DNA of 64,000 nt from assembly GCF_000829415.1 (NCBI RefSeq), contig NZ_AP014637.1, positions 5,845,001 through 5,909,000 of the forward strand, in the 5' to 3' direction. The stretch's first letter is position 1; each line of letters begins with the position of its first letter. A program made the translations under genes and the position numbers. Source of the stretch: Pseudomonas sp. StFLB209. Lineage in GTDB: Bacteria; Pseudomonadota; Gammaproteobacteria; Pseudomonadales; Pseudomonadaceae. Positions 46,228 through 54,337 of the stretch are shown here, piece by piece. Below the pieces are notes generated by a model. It ran no database searches and was not told where the DNA came from. It worked only from the letters and a program-made list of their open reading frames with translations.

Positions 46228-47571
46228 ATGACTCAGCAGACCTCCGGCAAAACCCCAGTCATCACCAGCCTGCAAGTGGTGCCCGTGGCAGGCCATGACG
46301 ACATGCTGCTCAACCTGAGCGGCGCCCATGGCCCGTACTTCACCCGCAACATCCTGATTCTCAAGGACAGCGCCGGCAACACCGGCGTGGGTGAAGTACC
46401 CGGTGGTGAAGCCATTCGCCAGACCCTGGAAGATGCCCGCAGCCTGCTGGTGGGCAATGGCATCGGCACCTATCAGAAGATGCTCAACGACGTGCGCAAG
46501 GCCTTCGCCGAACGCGACGCGGGCGGCCGCGGCCTGCAGACCTTCGACCTGCGCATCACCATCCATGCCGTGACGGCACTGGAAGCCGCGCTGCTCGACC
46601 TGCTCGGCCAGCACCTGGAAGTGCCGGTCGCCGCCCTGTTGGGTGAAGGCCAGCAACGCGATGCGGTGGAAATGCTCGGTTATCTGTTCTATGTCGGTGA
46701 TCAGGATCAGACCAACCTGCCCTACCGCCGTGAGCAGGACGCCGACAACGAGTGGTTTCGCGTGCGTCACGAAAAGGCCCTGACCCCCGAAGCGGTGGTG
46801 CGCCTGGCCGAGGCCGCCCACGCCCGCTATGGTTTCAAGGACTTCAAGCTCAAGGGCGGCGTATTGCGCGGCGACGAGGAAATCGAAGCCGTCACCGCGC
46901 TGGCCGAACGCTTCCCTGATGCGCGCATCACCCTGGACCCGAACGGCGCCTGGTCACTCAAAGAAGCCATCCGCCTGTGCCGCGACCAGCACCATGTACT
47001 GGCCTACGCCGAAGACCCATGCGGCGCGGAAAACGGCTACTCCGGCCGCGAAGTGATGGCCGAGTTCCGCCGTGCCACGGGCCTGCGCACCGCCACCAAC
47101 ATGATCGCCACTGACTGGCGCCAGATGGGCCACACCATCCAGTTGCAATCGGTGGACATCCCGCTGGCCGACCCGCATTTCTGGACCATGCAAGGCTCGG
47201 TACGGGTCGCGCAGATGTGCCACGAATGGGGCCTGACCTGGGGCTCGCATTCCAACAACCACTTCGACATCTCGCTGGCCATGTTCACCCATGTCGGCGC
47301 GGCGGCCCCTGGCGAAATCACCGCGTTGGACACTCACTGGATCTGGCAGGACGGCCAGCGCCTGACCAAAGAGCCGTTCAAGATCGAAGGCGGCAAGGTC
47401 GCGGTACCGAACAAACCGGGCCTGGGCGTCGAGCTGGACATGGACCAACTGCAAAAAGCCCATGAGCTGTACAAGAACATGGGCCTGGGCGCCCGCGACG
47501 ACGCGGCCGCCATGCAGTTCCTGATTCCGGGCTGGACGTTCAACAACAAGCAGCCTTGTCTGGTGCGTTGA
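46228..47571 (+). CDS. gudD: Glucarate dehydratase
   Basis: A 447-residue enolase-superfamily enzyme that dehydrates D-glucarate to 5-keto-4-deoxyglucarate. Motifs: KDFKLKGG (catalytic KxK), ITLDPNGAW and YAEDPCGAE (metal ligands), TNMIATDW, and the catalytic histidine in [10 protein letters not shown]. Length is normal for GudD. A strong terminator follows 45 bases after the stop. Confidence 0.96.
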   Translation: MTQQTSGKTPVITSLQVVPVAGHDDMLLNLSGAHGPYFTRNILILKDSAGNTGVGEVPGGEAIRQTLEDARSLLVGNGIGTYQKMLNDVRKAFAERDAGGRGLQTFDLRITIHAVTALEAALLDLLGQHLEVPVAALLGEGQQRDAVEMLGYLFYVGDQDQTNLPYRREQDADNEWFRVRHEKALTPEAVVRLAEAAHARYGFKDFKLKGGVLRGDEEIEAVTALAERFPDARITLDPNGAWSLKEAIRLCRDQHHVLAYAEDPCGAENGYSGREVMAEFRRATGLRTATNMIATDWRQMGHTIQLQSVDIPLADPHFWTMQGSVRVAQMCHEWGLTWGSHSNNHFDISLAMFTHVGAAAPGEITALDTHWIWQDGQRLTKEPFKIEGGKVAVPNKPGLGVELDMDQLQKAHELYKNMGLGARDDAAAMQFLIPGWTFNNKQPCLVR

Positions 47572-47616
47572 TCGACATCGTTATCCTGTAAAACCCCTGG
47601 CCACACCGCTGGCAAC

Positions 47617-47648
47617 CGGCGCACAACCCCCTTGTGCGCCGTTTTTTA
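47617..47648 (+). terminator. Rho-independent terminator after gudD
   Basis: CGGCGCACAA pairs with TTGTGCGCCG around CCCCC, followed by six T. Confidence 0.93.
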
Positions 47649-47787
47649 TTGCTCGGCAGGCCGGGCTGTTAAATCCAATACTGTTCGGTTAGGCGCTGTA
47701 TATCTCTGTGGGAGCTACCCTGGTATGGGCGGCACTCCGACGAAGAGGCCTTTAAAGTTACAGCAACGGCTGCGAATGCACCGCCGT

Positions 47788-47811
47788 CTTCGCGAGCAAG
47801 CTCGCTCCCAC
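47788..47811. repeat. REP-type palindrome
   Basis: CTTCGCGAGCAAGCTCGCTC plus CCAC, the common fluorescens-group REP core, with a half copy (CTCGCTCCCACC) right after it and TGTGGGAGCTACC about 75 bases earlier. Confidence 0.65.
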
Positions 47812-47892
47812 CCTCGCTCCCACCGGGGGCATAAAACACCTGATTGAACCGCCGTCTTGTTAAATCCCATCATGAAGATGGCTAAAGATTTT

Positions 47893-47907
47893 GTGAAATC
47901 AATTCAC
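47893..47907 (+). promoter_or_regulatory. MetR binding site upstream of mesX
   Basis: GTGAA-ATCAA-TTCAC contains TGAA-N5-TTCA, the exact MetR consensus known from E. coli met promoters. It lies about 135 bases before the mesX start, and an AT-rich promoter-like stretch (TAGAATAATTATCG) follows it. The MetR gene is two genes downstream. Confidence 0.8.
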
Positions 47908-48040
47908 TGTCTTCACCCGACCGACCGCCCTAGAATAATTATCGATTATTTATTCTTCTATCGCCCCTGCAAAACGGCTAGTCCCTGAACATCAGGAACC
48001 GGATTCAGGTTTGCGTCAGGCATCAGGACACCCGATCAAA

Positions 48041-49012
48041 ATGAGTAACGCGCTGACATTTGCGATTAAAAGCACATGTTTCGACGAGCATTATCAACCG
48101 TCGGACAACACCCGCATCACCACTAACTTTGCCAACCTGGCGAGAGGCAACAGCCGCCAGGAGAACTTGCGCAACACCCTGCAGATGATCGACAACCGTT
48201 TCAATGCGCTGGCGCAACGGGATAATCCTGGCGGCGATCGTTATGCTGTGGGGCTTGAGATCATTTCCGTTGAATTGAACCTCGGCATTGAAGTCAGCCC
48301 GCCTCTGCCGCTGATTGAAGTACTGAAAACGACCATCGTAGATCGGCATACTGGCGAGCGCATTGCAGGCATTACCGGCAATAACTTCTCCTCTTATGTT
48401 CGGGACTATGACTTCAGTGTCGTGCTACCGGAGCACAACAAACATCATCCCACCGCCAGCACACCCGATAACTTCGGCAGGTTGCACGGACAGTTATTCA
48501 AGTGCTTCATCAACTCGGACGTTTATAAGGAAAACTTCAACAAACCACCGGTCATCTGCCTGAGTGTATCAAGCAGCAGAACCTATCACCGAACTGAACA
48601 CCAGCACCCGGTACTGGGTATTGAATATCAGCAAGATGCCTATTCGCTGACGGATGAATACTTCAAAAAAATGGGCTTGCAGGTGCGCTATTTCATGCCA
48701 CCGAACAGCGCCGCGCCGTTGGCGTTCTATTTCACCGGTGACTTGCTGGGCGACTACACCGATCTGGAACTGATCAGCACCATCAGCACCATGGATACCT
48801 TCCAGAAAATCTACCGGCCTGAAATCTACAACGCCAACTCGGCCGCCGGTCAACACTACCAGCCAAGCCTCAAGCATCAGGATTACTCGCTGACCCGCAT
48901 CGTGTATGACCGCGAAGAACGCAGCCGGCTGGCGATCGAGCAAGGACGGTTTGCCGAGGAGCACTTCATCAGGCCCTACCAGGCCGTGCTTGAGAGGGTG
49001 TTTACAAAATAG
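48041..49012 (+). CDS. mesX: DUF1852 protein MesX, partner of methionine synthase MesD
   Basis: A 323-residue DUF1852 protein (FAIKSTCFDEHYQPSDNTRI, then NRFNALAQRDNPGGDRYAVG). DUF1852 is the MesX partner that the folate-independent methionine synthase MesD needs, in an oxygen-dependent reaction described for aerobic bacteria. The start at 48041 is chosen by family likeness; the frame is open to 48011. The last codons (RVFTK and the TAG stop) are encoded by the left end of a MITE-like element, so the natural C-terminus may have been slightly altered. Confidence 0.9.
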   Translation: MSNALTFAIKSTCFDEHYQPSDNTRITTNFANLARGNSRQENLRNTLQMIDNRFNALAQRDNPGGDRYAVGLEIISVELNLGIEVSPPLPLIEVLKTTIVDRHTGERIAGITGNNFSSYVRDYDFSVVLPEHNKHHPTASTPDNFGRLHGQLFKCFINSDVYKENFNKPPVICLSVSSSRTYHRTEHQHPVLGIEYQQDAYSLTDEYFKKMGLQVRYFMPPNSAAPLAFYFTGDLLGDYTDLELISTISTMDTFQKIYRPEIYNANSAAGQHYQPSLKHQDYSLTRIVYDREERSRLAIEQGRFAEEHFIRPYQAVLERVFTK

Positions 49013-49134
49013 GCGAACGAAGGCAAGACAAGGCGAAATCGGGCGAAAAAGCGCAGTGTACATAAGTACATGAGCATTTTGAGGTCGATTTCAACGCAGT
49101 ATTGCCGAGTGCAGCCATTTTGTAGACACCCTCT
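48993..49134. mobile_element. MITE-like element, about 142 bp, between mesX and mesD
   Basis: The ends are AGAGGGTGTTTACAAAAT and ATTTTGTAGACACCCTCT, an 18-base inverted repeat with one mismatch. The interior shares CTGCGTT-AAA and ATGCTCATGTAC motifs with 37888-38066. No open frame. It lies across the end of mesX and fills most of the gap to mesD, and may affect their co-transcription. Confidence 0.8.
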
Positions 49135-49203
49135 GAGCAGTGGTGCTCCCAGTACACGCTTTGACTCGCCCCCCTGCCGTTGAATAAAACAAGGTCATCC
49201 ATC

Positions 49204-50238
49204 ATGAAAAAGCTGCTCCCAACCTCAACCGCCGGCAGCCTGCCCAAACCCTCCTGGCTGGCCCAGCCCGAGACACTTTGGTCGCCCTGGAAACTCCAGG
49301 GTGATGAACTGAGCGAGGCCAAGCAGGATGCGTTGCGCTTGTCGCTGCATGAGCAACAGCAGGCCGGTATCGATATCGTCAGCGATGGCGAGCAAACCCG
49401 CCAACACTTCGTCACCACCTTTATCGAGCACCTCAGCGGTGTCGATTTCGAGAAGCGCGAGACGGTCAGAATCCGTGACCGTTATGACGCCAGCGTCCCC
49501 ACGGTGATCGGTGCAGTGGAGCGGCAAAAGCCGGTGTTTGTCGAAGACGCCAGGTTCCTGCGCCAGCAAACCCGCCAGCCGATCAAATGGGCGCTGCCAG
49601 GCCCGATGACCATGATCGATACGCTTTATGACAACCACTATAAAAGCCGGGAAAAGCTGGCCTGGGAGTTCGCCAAAATTCTCAATCAGGAAGCCCGGGA
49701 ACTGGAAGCGGCGGGGGTGGATATCATCCAGTTCGATGAGCCCGCCTTTAATGTGTTCTTTGACGAAGTCAATGACTGGGGCGTGGCCACTCTGGAGCGG
49801 GCCATTGAGGGCCTCAAGTGTGAAACAGCGGTGCATATCTGCTATGGCTACGGTATCAAAGCCAATACCGACTGGAAAAAGACCTTGGGCTCGGAATGGC
49901 GCCAATACGAAGAGGCTTTCCCCAAGCTGCAAAAGTCCGCTATCGATATCGTCTCGCTTGAATGCCACAACTCCAGGGTTCCCATGGATCTGATTGAACT
50001 GATTCGTGGCAAGAAGGTGATGGTCGGTGCCATCGATGTGGCCAACCATGCGATCGAAACCCCCGAAGCAGTCGCCGACACCCTGCGCAAGGCCCTGCAG
50101 TTTGTGGACGCCGACAAACTCTACCCGTGCACCAACTGCGGCATGGCTCCGCTGCCCCGCCAGGTTGCCCGAGGCAAGCTGCAAGCGTTGAGTGCCGGCG
50201 CAGAGCTTGTTCGAAAAGAACTGTCCGGCCTGTACTGA
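49204..50238 (+). CDS. mesD: Folate-independent methionine synthase MesD (core MetE)
   Basis: A 344-residue protein equal to the C-terminal catalytic half of MetE: zinc site VHICYGYG, SLECHNSR and PCTNCGMAPLP, and GPMTMIDTLY in the homocysteine region. The N-terminal folate-binding half of MetE is absent. With an adjacent DUF1852 gene this is the MesD class, which methylates homocysteine without methyltetrahydrofolate; the methyl donor is not settled. AAGG stands about 9 bases before the ATG at 49204. Confidence 0.9.
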   Translation: MKKLLPTSTAGSLPKPSWLAQPETLWSPWKLQGDELSEAKQDALRLSLHEQQQAGIDIVSDGEQTRQHFVTTFIEHLSGVDFEKRETVRIRDRYDASVPTVIGAVERQKPVFVEDARFLRQQTRQPIKWALPGPMTMIDTLYDNHYKSREKLAWEFAKILNQEARELEAAGVDIIQFDEPAFNVFFDEVNDWGVATLERAIEGLKCETAVHICYGYGIKANTDWKKTLGSEWRQYEEAFPKLQKSAIDIVSLECHNSRVPMDLIELIRGKKVMVGAIDVANHAIETPEAVADTLRKALQFVDADKLYPCTNCGMAPLPRQVARGKLQALSAGAELVRKELSGLY

Positions 50239-50330
50239 ACTGCATCCGGACACGATGTCGGGTTGCAGCCTTTATGAAAGACGAAGCAGCGATCACGGCT
50301 TAACTCACTGCTCCCATTGTAGTTCTGCTC

Positions 50331-51266
50331 ATGATCGATTTGAGACACCTGCGTACCCTTGATGCGCTGCGCGAAACCAACAGCATGCACAAAGCCGCCG
50401 AGCGCCTGCATCTGACCCAGTCAGCCCTGTCGCATCAGTTCAGGGAGATGCAAGAGCGCATTGGCGTGCCACTGTTCGTGCGCAAGTCCAGGCCGGTGCG
50501 CTTCACCAGCGCCGGCCTTAAGCTGCTGCAACTGGCAGACCAGGTTCTGCCGTTGATCCGCACCACCGAGCGCGACCTGGCACGGCTGGCCGGAGGCACG
50601 GCCGGGCGGCTGCACATCGCGATCGAATGCCACAGTTGCTACCAATGGCTGATGCCCTGCGTGGATGAGTTCCGCAGTGCCTGGCCAGAGGTTGAGCTGG
50701 ACCTGGCCTCGGGGTTTTCGTTTGCGCCGTTGCCGGCGCTGGAACGCGGCGATCTCGACCTGGTGGTGACCTCCGACCCGATAACCCTGCCCGGGATTAC
50801 CTACGTGCCGCTGTTCGGCTACGAAGCCCTGCTGGCCATCGACAAGCACCATACCCTGCGCGAAAAGCCCCATCTGGAACCTGACGACATCGCCAGCCAG
50901 ACCCTGATTACCTACCCGGTCGAACGCAACCGTCTGGATATCTTTACCCGCTTCCTTGATCCGGCCGACGTCGAGCCCGCCCAAGTACGAACCTCAGAGC
51001 TGACCGTGATGATGATGCAGCTGGTTGCCAGCGGACGCGGTGTTTGCTGCCTGCCGAACTGGGCGGTACACGAGTACACCTCACGCGGTTATGTTATCGC
51101 CAAACGGCTGGGCAAGAAGGGCTTGCAGGCCAGTCTGTTTGCGGCCGTGCGCAGCGACATGCTCGAAGTGCCTTACGTGCGCGATTTTTTGCTCACCGCC
51201 AAAGATATTTCGTTTGCGACGCTGGAGGGGGTCAATGCGCTGCCGGAAGCTCGCAGTGCCCCCTGA
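50331..51266 (+). CDS. metR: LysR-type methionine regulator MetR
   Basis: A 311-residue LysR protein with the MetR signature throughout: RLHLTQSALSHQFREMQERI in the helix-turn-helix, IAIECHSCYQWLMP, and TLITYPVERNRLDIFTRFL. MetR activates methionine synthase genes with homocysteine as co-effector. It lies 92 bases after mesD in the same direction, and a perfect MetR box lies before mesX, so it very likely controls mesX and mesD. Confidence 0.92.
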   Translation: MIDLRHLRTLDALRETNSMHKAAERLHLTQSALSHQFREMQERIGVPLFVRKSRPVRFTSAGLKLLQLADQVLPLIRTTERDLARLAGGTAGRLHIAIECHSCYQWLMPCVDEFRSAWPEVELDLASGFSFAPLPALERGDLDLVVTSDPITLPGITYVPLFGYEALLAIDKHHTLREKPHLEPDDIASQTLITYPVERNRLDIFTRFLDPADVEPAQVRTSELTVMMMQLVASGRGVCCLPNWAVHEYTSRGYVIAKRLGKKGLQASLFAAVRSDMLEVPYVRDFLLTAKDISFATLEGVNALPEARSAP

Positions 51267-51395
51267 TCGAAACCCGTCTGACCATTGTGTGGCAATGACC
51301 CAAGCGCTGTATGACGAAAACCAGAGTGATCTGTATCTATCAGCAAAGCGACCTGATCGTTACTGTGCAGCTCCCCCTGCATGAATGAGGTTGTC

Positions 51396-51725
51396 ATGGA
51401 ACTGAGTGCTATCGATTTTGGCACCACCGACTGGTCACGCATCGAAGCTACCGCACACCCGGGAGAAACCGGCACGGCGTACTGGCGCACCTGCCAGTTC
51501 GGCAGCGTCCGGGTCCGGATGGTCGAATACACAGCCAATTACCTGGCCGACCACTGGTGCAGCAAAGGGCATATCCTGCTGTGCCTTGAAGGTCAGTTGG
51601 AAACCGAACTGGAGGATGGCCGCACCTTCACCCTGTTGCCGGGCATGAGCTATCAGGTCGGCGACAATGCAGAAGCACACCGCTCTTCCACCACTGCCGG
51701 TGCCCGACTCTTCATCGTCGACTGA
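51396..51725 (+). CDS. DHCW-motif cupin fold protein
   Basis: A 109-residue single-domain cupin. The DHCW-type motif appears as YLADHWCSKGHILLCLEG, then LLPGMSYQVGDNAEAHRSS. The fold suits metal-dependent catalysis or binding, but the family has no known reaction. GAGG lies 5 bases before the ATG at 51396; an ATG at 51381 is less well placed. No clear partner. Confidence 0.9.
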   Translation: MELSAIDFGTTDWSRIEATAHPGETGTAYWRTCQFGSVRVRMVEYTANYLADHWCSKGHILLCLEGQLETELEDGRTFTLLPGMSYQVGDNAEAHRSSTTAGARLFIVD

Positions 51726-51905
51726 GCCAACGGGGGTTCAGACGGGTATTTCTAGCGATCCCTGAACCCGCCTCGCTGGTTGCAGAAGCTCTGGGCATAG
51801 ATGATCAACATTGACGCCATGCACGGCAGCGCCGCATTGGGCTTTGGCATCAAGATGCAGACGCCTGGCCTTTAACGGGCGGCATAACCATTCAACACAG
51901 AAAAC

Positions 51906-52238
51906 TCACACCGACGTCAAACGCGCCAGTTGCTCGGCTGTCGGAAAGCCCAACGTGCGGTAGCGCTCGGGATAGCCCTCTTCCAGCGCCAGCCATTCAC
52001 TCAACTGCGCTTCGACATCATGCCAGGCGACGACTTTGGCGTTGGGTTCACCGTCCGCGACCGGCTCGACCAGTGCAACCCGATCAGTCTTGGGCAACAG
52101 GCTGGGTACGCCTTGGGTCCAACTGCACAGGGAGATGGTCTGGCCATCATCGGGCAGTTCGAAGATCTGGTAAGAGGCGACGAACACATCGTTGTGGGTC
52201 TGTTCGTTGATCTGGTCGAGCAGCGCTTTCTGATTGTG
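51906..52238 (-). pseudogene. 3' part of a gene interrupted by the tnpB element
   Basis: The frame is open from the IS end at 52238 (HNQKALLDQINEQTHNDVF) to a stop at 51906, about 110 codons, with ...ARLTSV at the end. It has no start of its own at the IS boundary. The 5' part lies on the other side of the element at 53419-53592 in the same orientation, and the two parts join in frame. I do not recognise the protein. A shorter product from an internal GTG at 52187 is possible. Confidence 0.75.
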
Positions 52239-52400
52239 TTGACATCCTCCCCGCCCTAAAGGGCGGGGATTCCCACAACTGGACGCTCATGCCCGAGCGC
52301 GAGAATGTTCTTTGCGGCGTTGACGTCGCGGTCGTGGGTGGCACCGCACCCACAACAAGTCCATTCCCTTATTCCAAGCCCTGCGATACCTCTCGGCCTC
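52239..52400 (-). ncRNA. Predicted omega (reRNA) guide RNA scaffold
   Basis: TnpB proteins use an RNA made from the 3' end of tnpB and the right end of the element; the guide is the first bases beyond it. By analogy the scaffold would cover the tnpB end and the hairpin at 52249-52268, and the guide would start CACAATCAGAAAGCGCTG (from 52238 downwards). Its 5' end is a rough estimate. No direct evidence of transcription. Confidence 0.4.
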
Positions 52401-53326
52401 GAGTCCGGCAATTGCTTGCAGCTCGAACAGGTTTGGGTGGTGTTTCTCTCGCTAACAACCTTGAAAACCGTGCCTGCGTGATCGCATTTGTATTCCAGCA
52501 TGGTTTTCAATTGGCCCCAGCCGGCGTCCAGCACCGACTTGGCCATCCTGGTTTTCGCGAGTTTCAGTGAGTTCACATCGCCCACCACAATGACGCCACA
52601 ACGCGCGACCAGCGCGTTGCTGAACTTGTGCAGGGCATCCTTGCGGCGGTTCGCAATTTTGGCGTGAATCGCCCGCACACGGGCCTTCTTGCCGGCGCGC
52701 TGGGCCGTGCCCAGGGCTCTCTCCAGATCCCGGTAGAACCTGCCGCTTTCAAGGCGATCACCGTCGCTGCAGGTGGCCGTGGTTTTCAGTCCGAGGTCGA
52801 TCCCCACTGCATCCTGGCCTGGCGATAACTGGCGATCGACCTCGACCACGACGTTGAAATACCAGCGTCCACGGCTGTCCTCGTTGAAGCTACCGGACCT
52901 GAATTTAAAGCCCGCCAGGCCGTAGCTGTCCCAGACCTTGAAGTGCTGTCTGTTGAAGACGACCTGGCCGTTTTTCCAGACAGCCGCGCCGGCCTTGAGG
53001 GGCACCCAGCCCAGGCTGCGCCGAGCGCCGCCCGAGCAGCGCCAGCGGAGCTGGCGCTTTTTGAACTGCTTGCGCCGTGTGACATATTCGTCGGCAACAG
53101 CCTGCACCGATTGGCTGTGCAGTCCCAGGTCCTTGCCGGCCCCGTTGGTGTACTTGTGAATGTCGAACGCCGACAGAAAACGACCATGCTCACGAATCGA
53201 GCGACTGCTCAACTCGTTTACGTAGTTCCACACAAAATTCACAGCACGAGAAGCTTCACGCAGCTGCGCTGCGTGCTTATCCCGCACTCGAACCTTGAGG
53301 GTTTTGGTCGCTTTCATTTCAGTCAT
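52256..53326 (-). CDS. tnpB: TnpB RNA-guided endonuclease, alternative-glutamate type
   Basis: A 356-residue TnpB. RuvC motif I is VGIDLGLKTT (D177); the zinc finger is CSSC...CCGC; motif III is THDRDVNAAKN (D332/D334). At the usual RuvC-II glutamate the sequence reads IVVGDVN (G249). A glutamate stands 44 residues later in VVSERNTTQTCSSC (E293), the place of the rearranged glutamate described for Fanzor proteins and a subset of TnpBs. The enzyme is therefore probably active rather than dead. Its stop TAG is in the loop of the right-end hairpin. The ATG at 53326 lacks a strong ribosome site; 53317 is an alternative. Confidence 0.9.
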   Translation of the reverse strand: MTEMKATKTLKVRVRDKHAAQLREASRAVNFVWNYVNELSSRSIREHGRFLSAFDIHKYTNGAGKDLGLHSQSVQAVADEYVTRRKQFKKRQLRWRCSGGARRSLGWVPLKAGAAVWKNGQVVFNRQHFKVWDSYGLAGFKFRSGSFNEDSRGRWYFNVVVEVDRQLSPGQDAVGIDLGLKTTATCSDGDRLESGRFYRDLERALGTAQRAGKKARVRAIHAKIANRRKDALHKFSNALVARCGVIVVGDVNSLKLAKTRMAKSVLDAGWGQLKTMLEYKCDHAGTVFKVVSERNTTQTCSSCKQLPDSRPRGIAGLGIREWTCCGCGATHDRDVNAAKNILALGHERPVVGIPAL

Positions 53327-53418
53327 GAAACACAGGATGGGGCGGTTTTAGGGATGTTAACCCCTATGACCGCTTCGCGGTGCCGCTTTCATCCCCCACC
53401 TGAAGGAAGGGGCTTTTC

Positions 53419-53592
53419 GCGGCAGCTTGGCAAGGCCTGGCGTGCATGCAGGTCATTGACGGCCACTTGCGCAAACAGGGCATCACCCAGCGCCCTGGCG
53501 GCCAAGGGAATCCGCAGGGTGTCACTGACAACATTGGCAGCGCTCTGCCAGGGTTGCCGGTCCGTTGCAGGGGCGGCCGGTTCAGCGAGCAT
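53419..53592 (-). pseudogene. 5' part of the gene interrupted by the tnpB element
   Basis: It starts MLAEPAAPATDRQPWQSAAN with AGGGGA about 5 bases before the ATG at 53592, and runs 58 codons into the element. Together with 51906-52238 it would make a protein of about 168 residues. Family not recognised. Confidence 0.7.
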
Positions 53593-53668
53593 GTCGATCC
53601 CCTGGATCATCGTCTATCTATAAAAAGACGAGTGATACGCCCGCTCGCCGCCTACCGCCTGTCGATTT

Positions 53669-54334
53669 TCAGTGTTTCAGTACCTCCAGCCCCATTTGCC
53701 AGAAGTCCGCTTCCAGCCGCGAGGCGGTGGCAAAGATGCCGGTCAATTGAGCAAAACGCTGCTCGGTCATGCTCCGCGCCGCCAATTGATCGAGGTGACG
53801 GCGGGCATCAGCCGCGACCTGCTGATAACCCTGGCTGGCGTATTCACCGATCCAGTCGACATACGGATGCTCGCCCAACGCGTCGACACCCTGAGGCGCC
53901 AGGGCGCGGCCGATTTCTGCGTAGCCAATCACGCACGGCGCCAGGGCGACGTGCAGTTCCAGCAAGTCACCGGCGGCGCCGCAGTCGAGTACGTAACGGG
54001 TATAGGCCACGGTCGCCTGATGCTCGGGGGCGGCGTCCATAACCTGGCGGCTGATGCCCCAGCGGTCGCACAGGCGCACGTGCAGCTCGGTCTCGTTGAG
54101 AATCGCCGCCAGCCCGGCCTGGGCCGCACGAATGTCGTCGATGCTGCGGCTTTTATAAGCGGCCAGCGCCCAGGCGCGGGCGAACTGGATCAGGAACAGG
54201 TAATCCTGAATCAGGTACTGGCGAAAGGCAGCCTGGGGCAAGGTGCCGGCGCCCAGTTGCTGGACGAAGGCGTGTTCCACGTAGCTGCGCCATTCGGTGC
54301 AAGCCGCGGTTTTCAGGCGGGCGAAGATATCCAT
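53669..54334 (-). CDS. tenA: Aminopyrimidine aminohydrolase TenA (cysteine type)
   Basis: A 221-residue TenA/thiaminase II protein, all-helical. The catalytic cysteine is in VALAPCVIGYAEIG, and the family motif FRQYLIQDYLFLIQFARA is near residue 40. It hydrolyses formylaminopyrimidine-type breakdown products to HMP, to salvage thiamin. It is the second gene behind a TPP riboswitch, 3 bases after the other TenA-like gene. Confidence 0.93.
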   Translation of the reverse strand: MDIFARLKTAACTEWRSYVEHAFVQQLGAGTLPQAAFRQYLIQDYLFLIQFARAWALAAYKSRSIDDIRAAQAGLAAILNETELHVRLCDRWGISRQVMDAAPEHQATVAYTRYVLDCGAAGDLLELHVALAPCVIGYAEIGRALAPQGVDALGEHPYVDWIGEYASQGYQQVAADARRHLDQLAARSMTEQRFAQLTGIFATASRLEADFWQMGLEVLKH

Positions 54335-54337
54335 GGT

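Larger units (their letters stand above)
52239..53418 (-). mobile_element. IS200/IS605-type tnpB-only element
   Basis: The right end is a perfect hairpin CCCCGCCC-TTTA-GGGCGGGG followed by AGGATGTCAA (ends 52239). The left end, near 53418, carries AAGCCCCTTCCTTCAGG and GCGGCACCGCGAAGCGG hairpin sequences. It encodes TnpB but no TnpA, so it depends on a transposase elsewhere. No target duplication, as expected for this class. The left boundary is placed to within about 3 bases, using the reading frame of the broken gene. Confidence 0.8.

Noticed and set aside
52239..53418. Nuclease-dead TnpB-like repressor (TldR) interpretation
   Set aside because: Only the standard glutamate is missing; both aspartates and the zinc finger remain, an alternative glutamate is present, and the gene is still inside a normal element.
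52943..53623. Plus-strand frame across tnpB and the element's left end
   Set aside because: It spans the boundary between the element and the interrupted gene, and the minus strand explains both parts.
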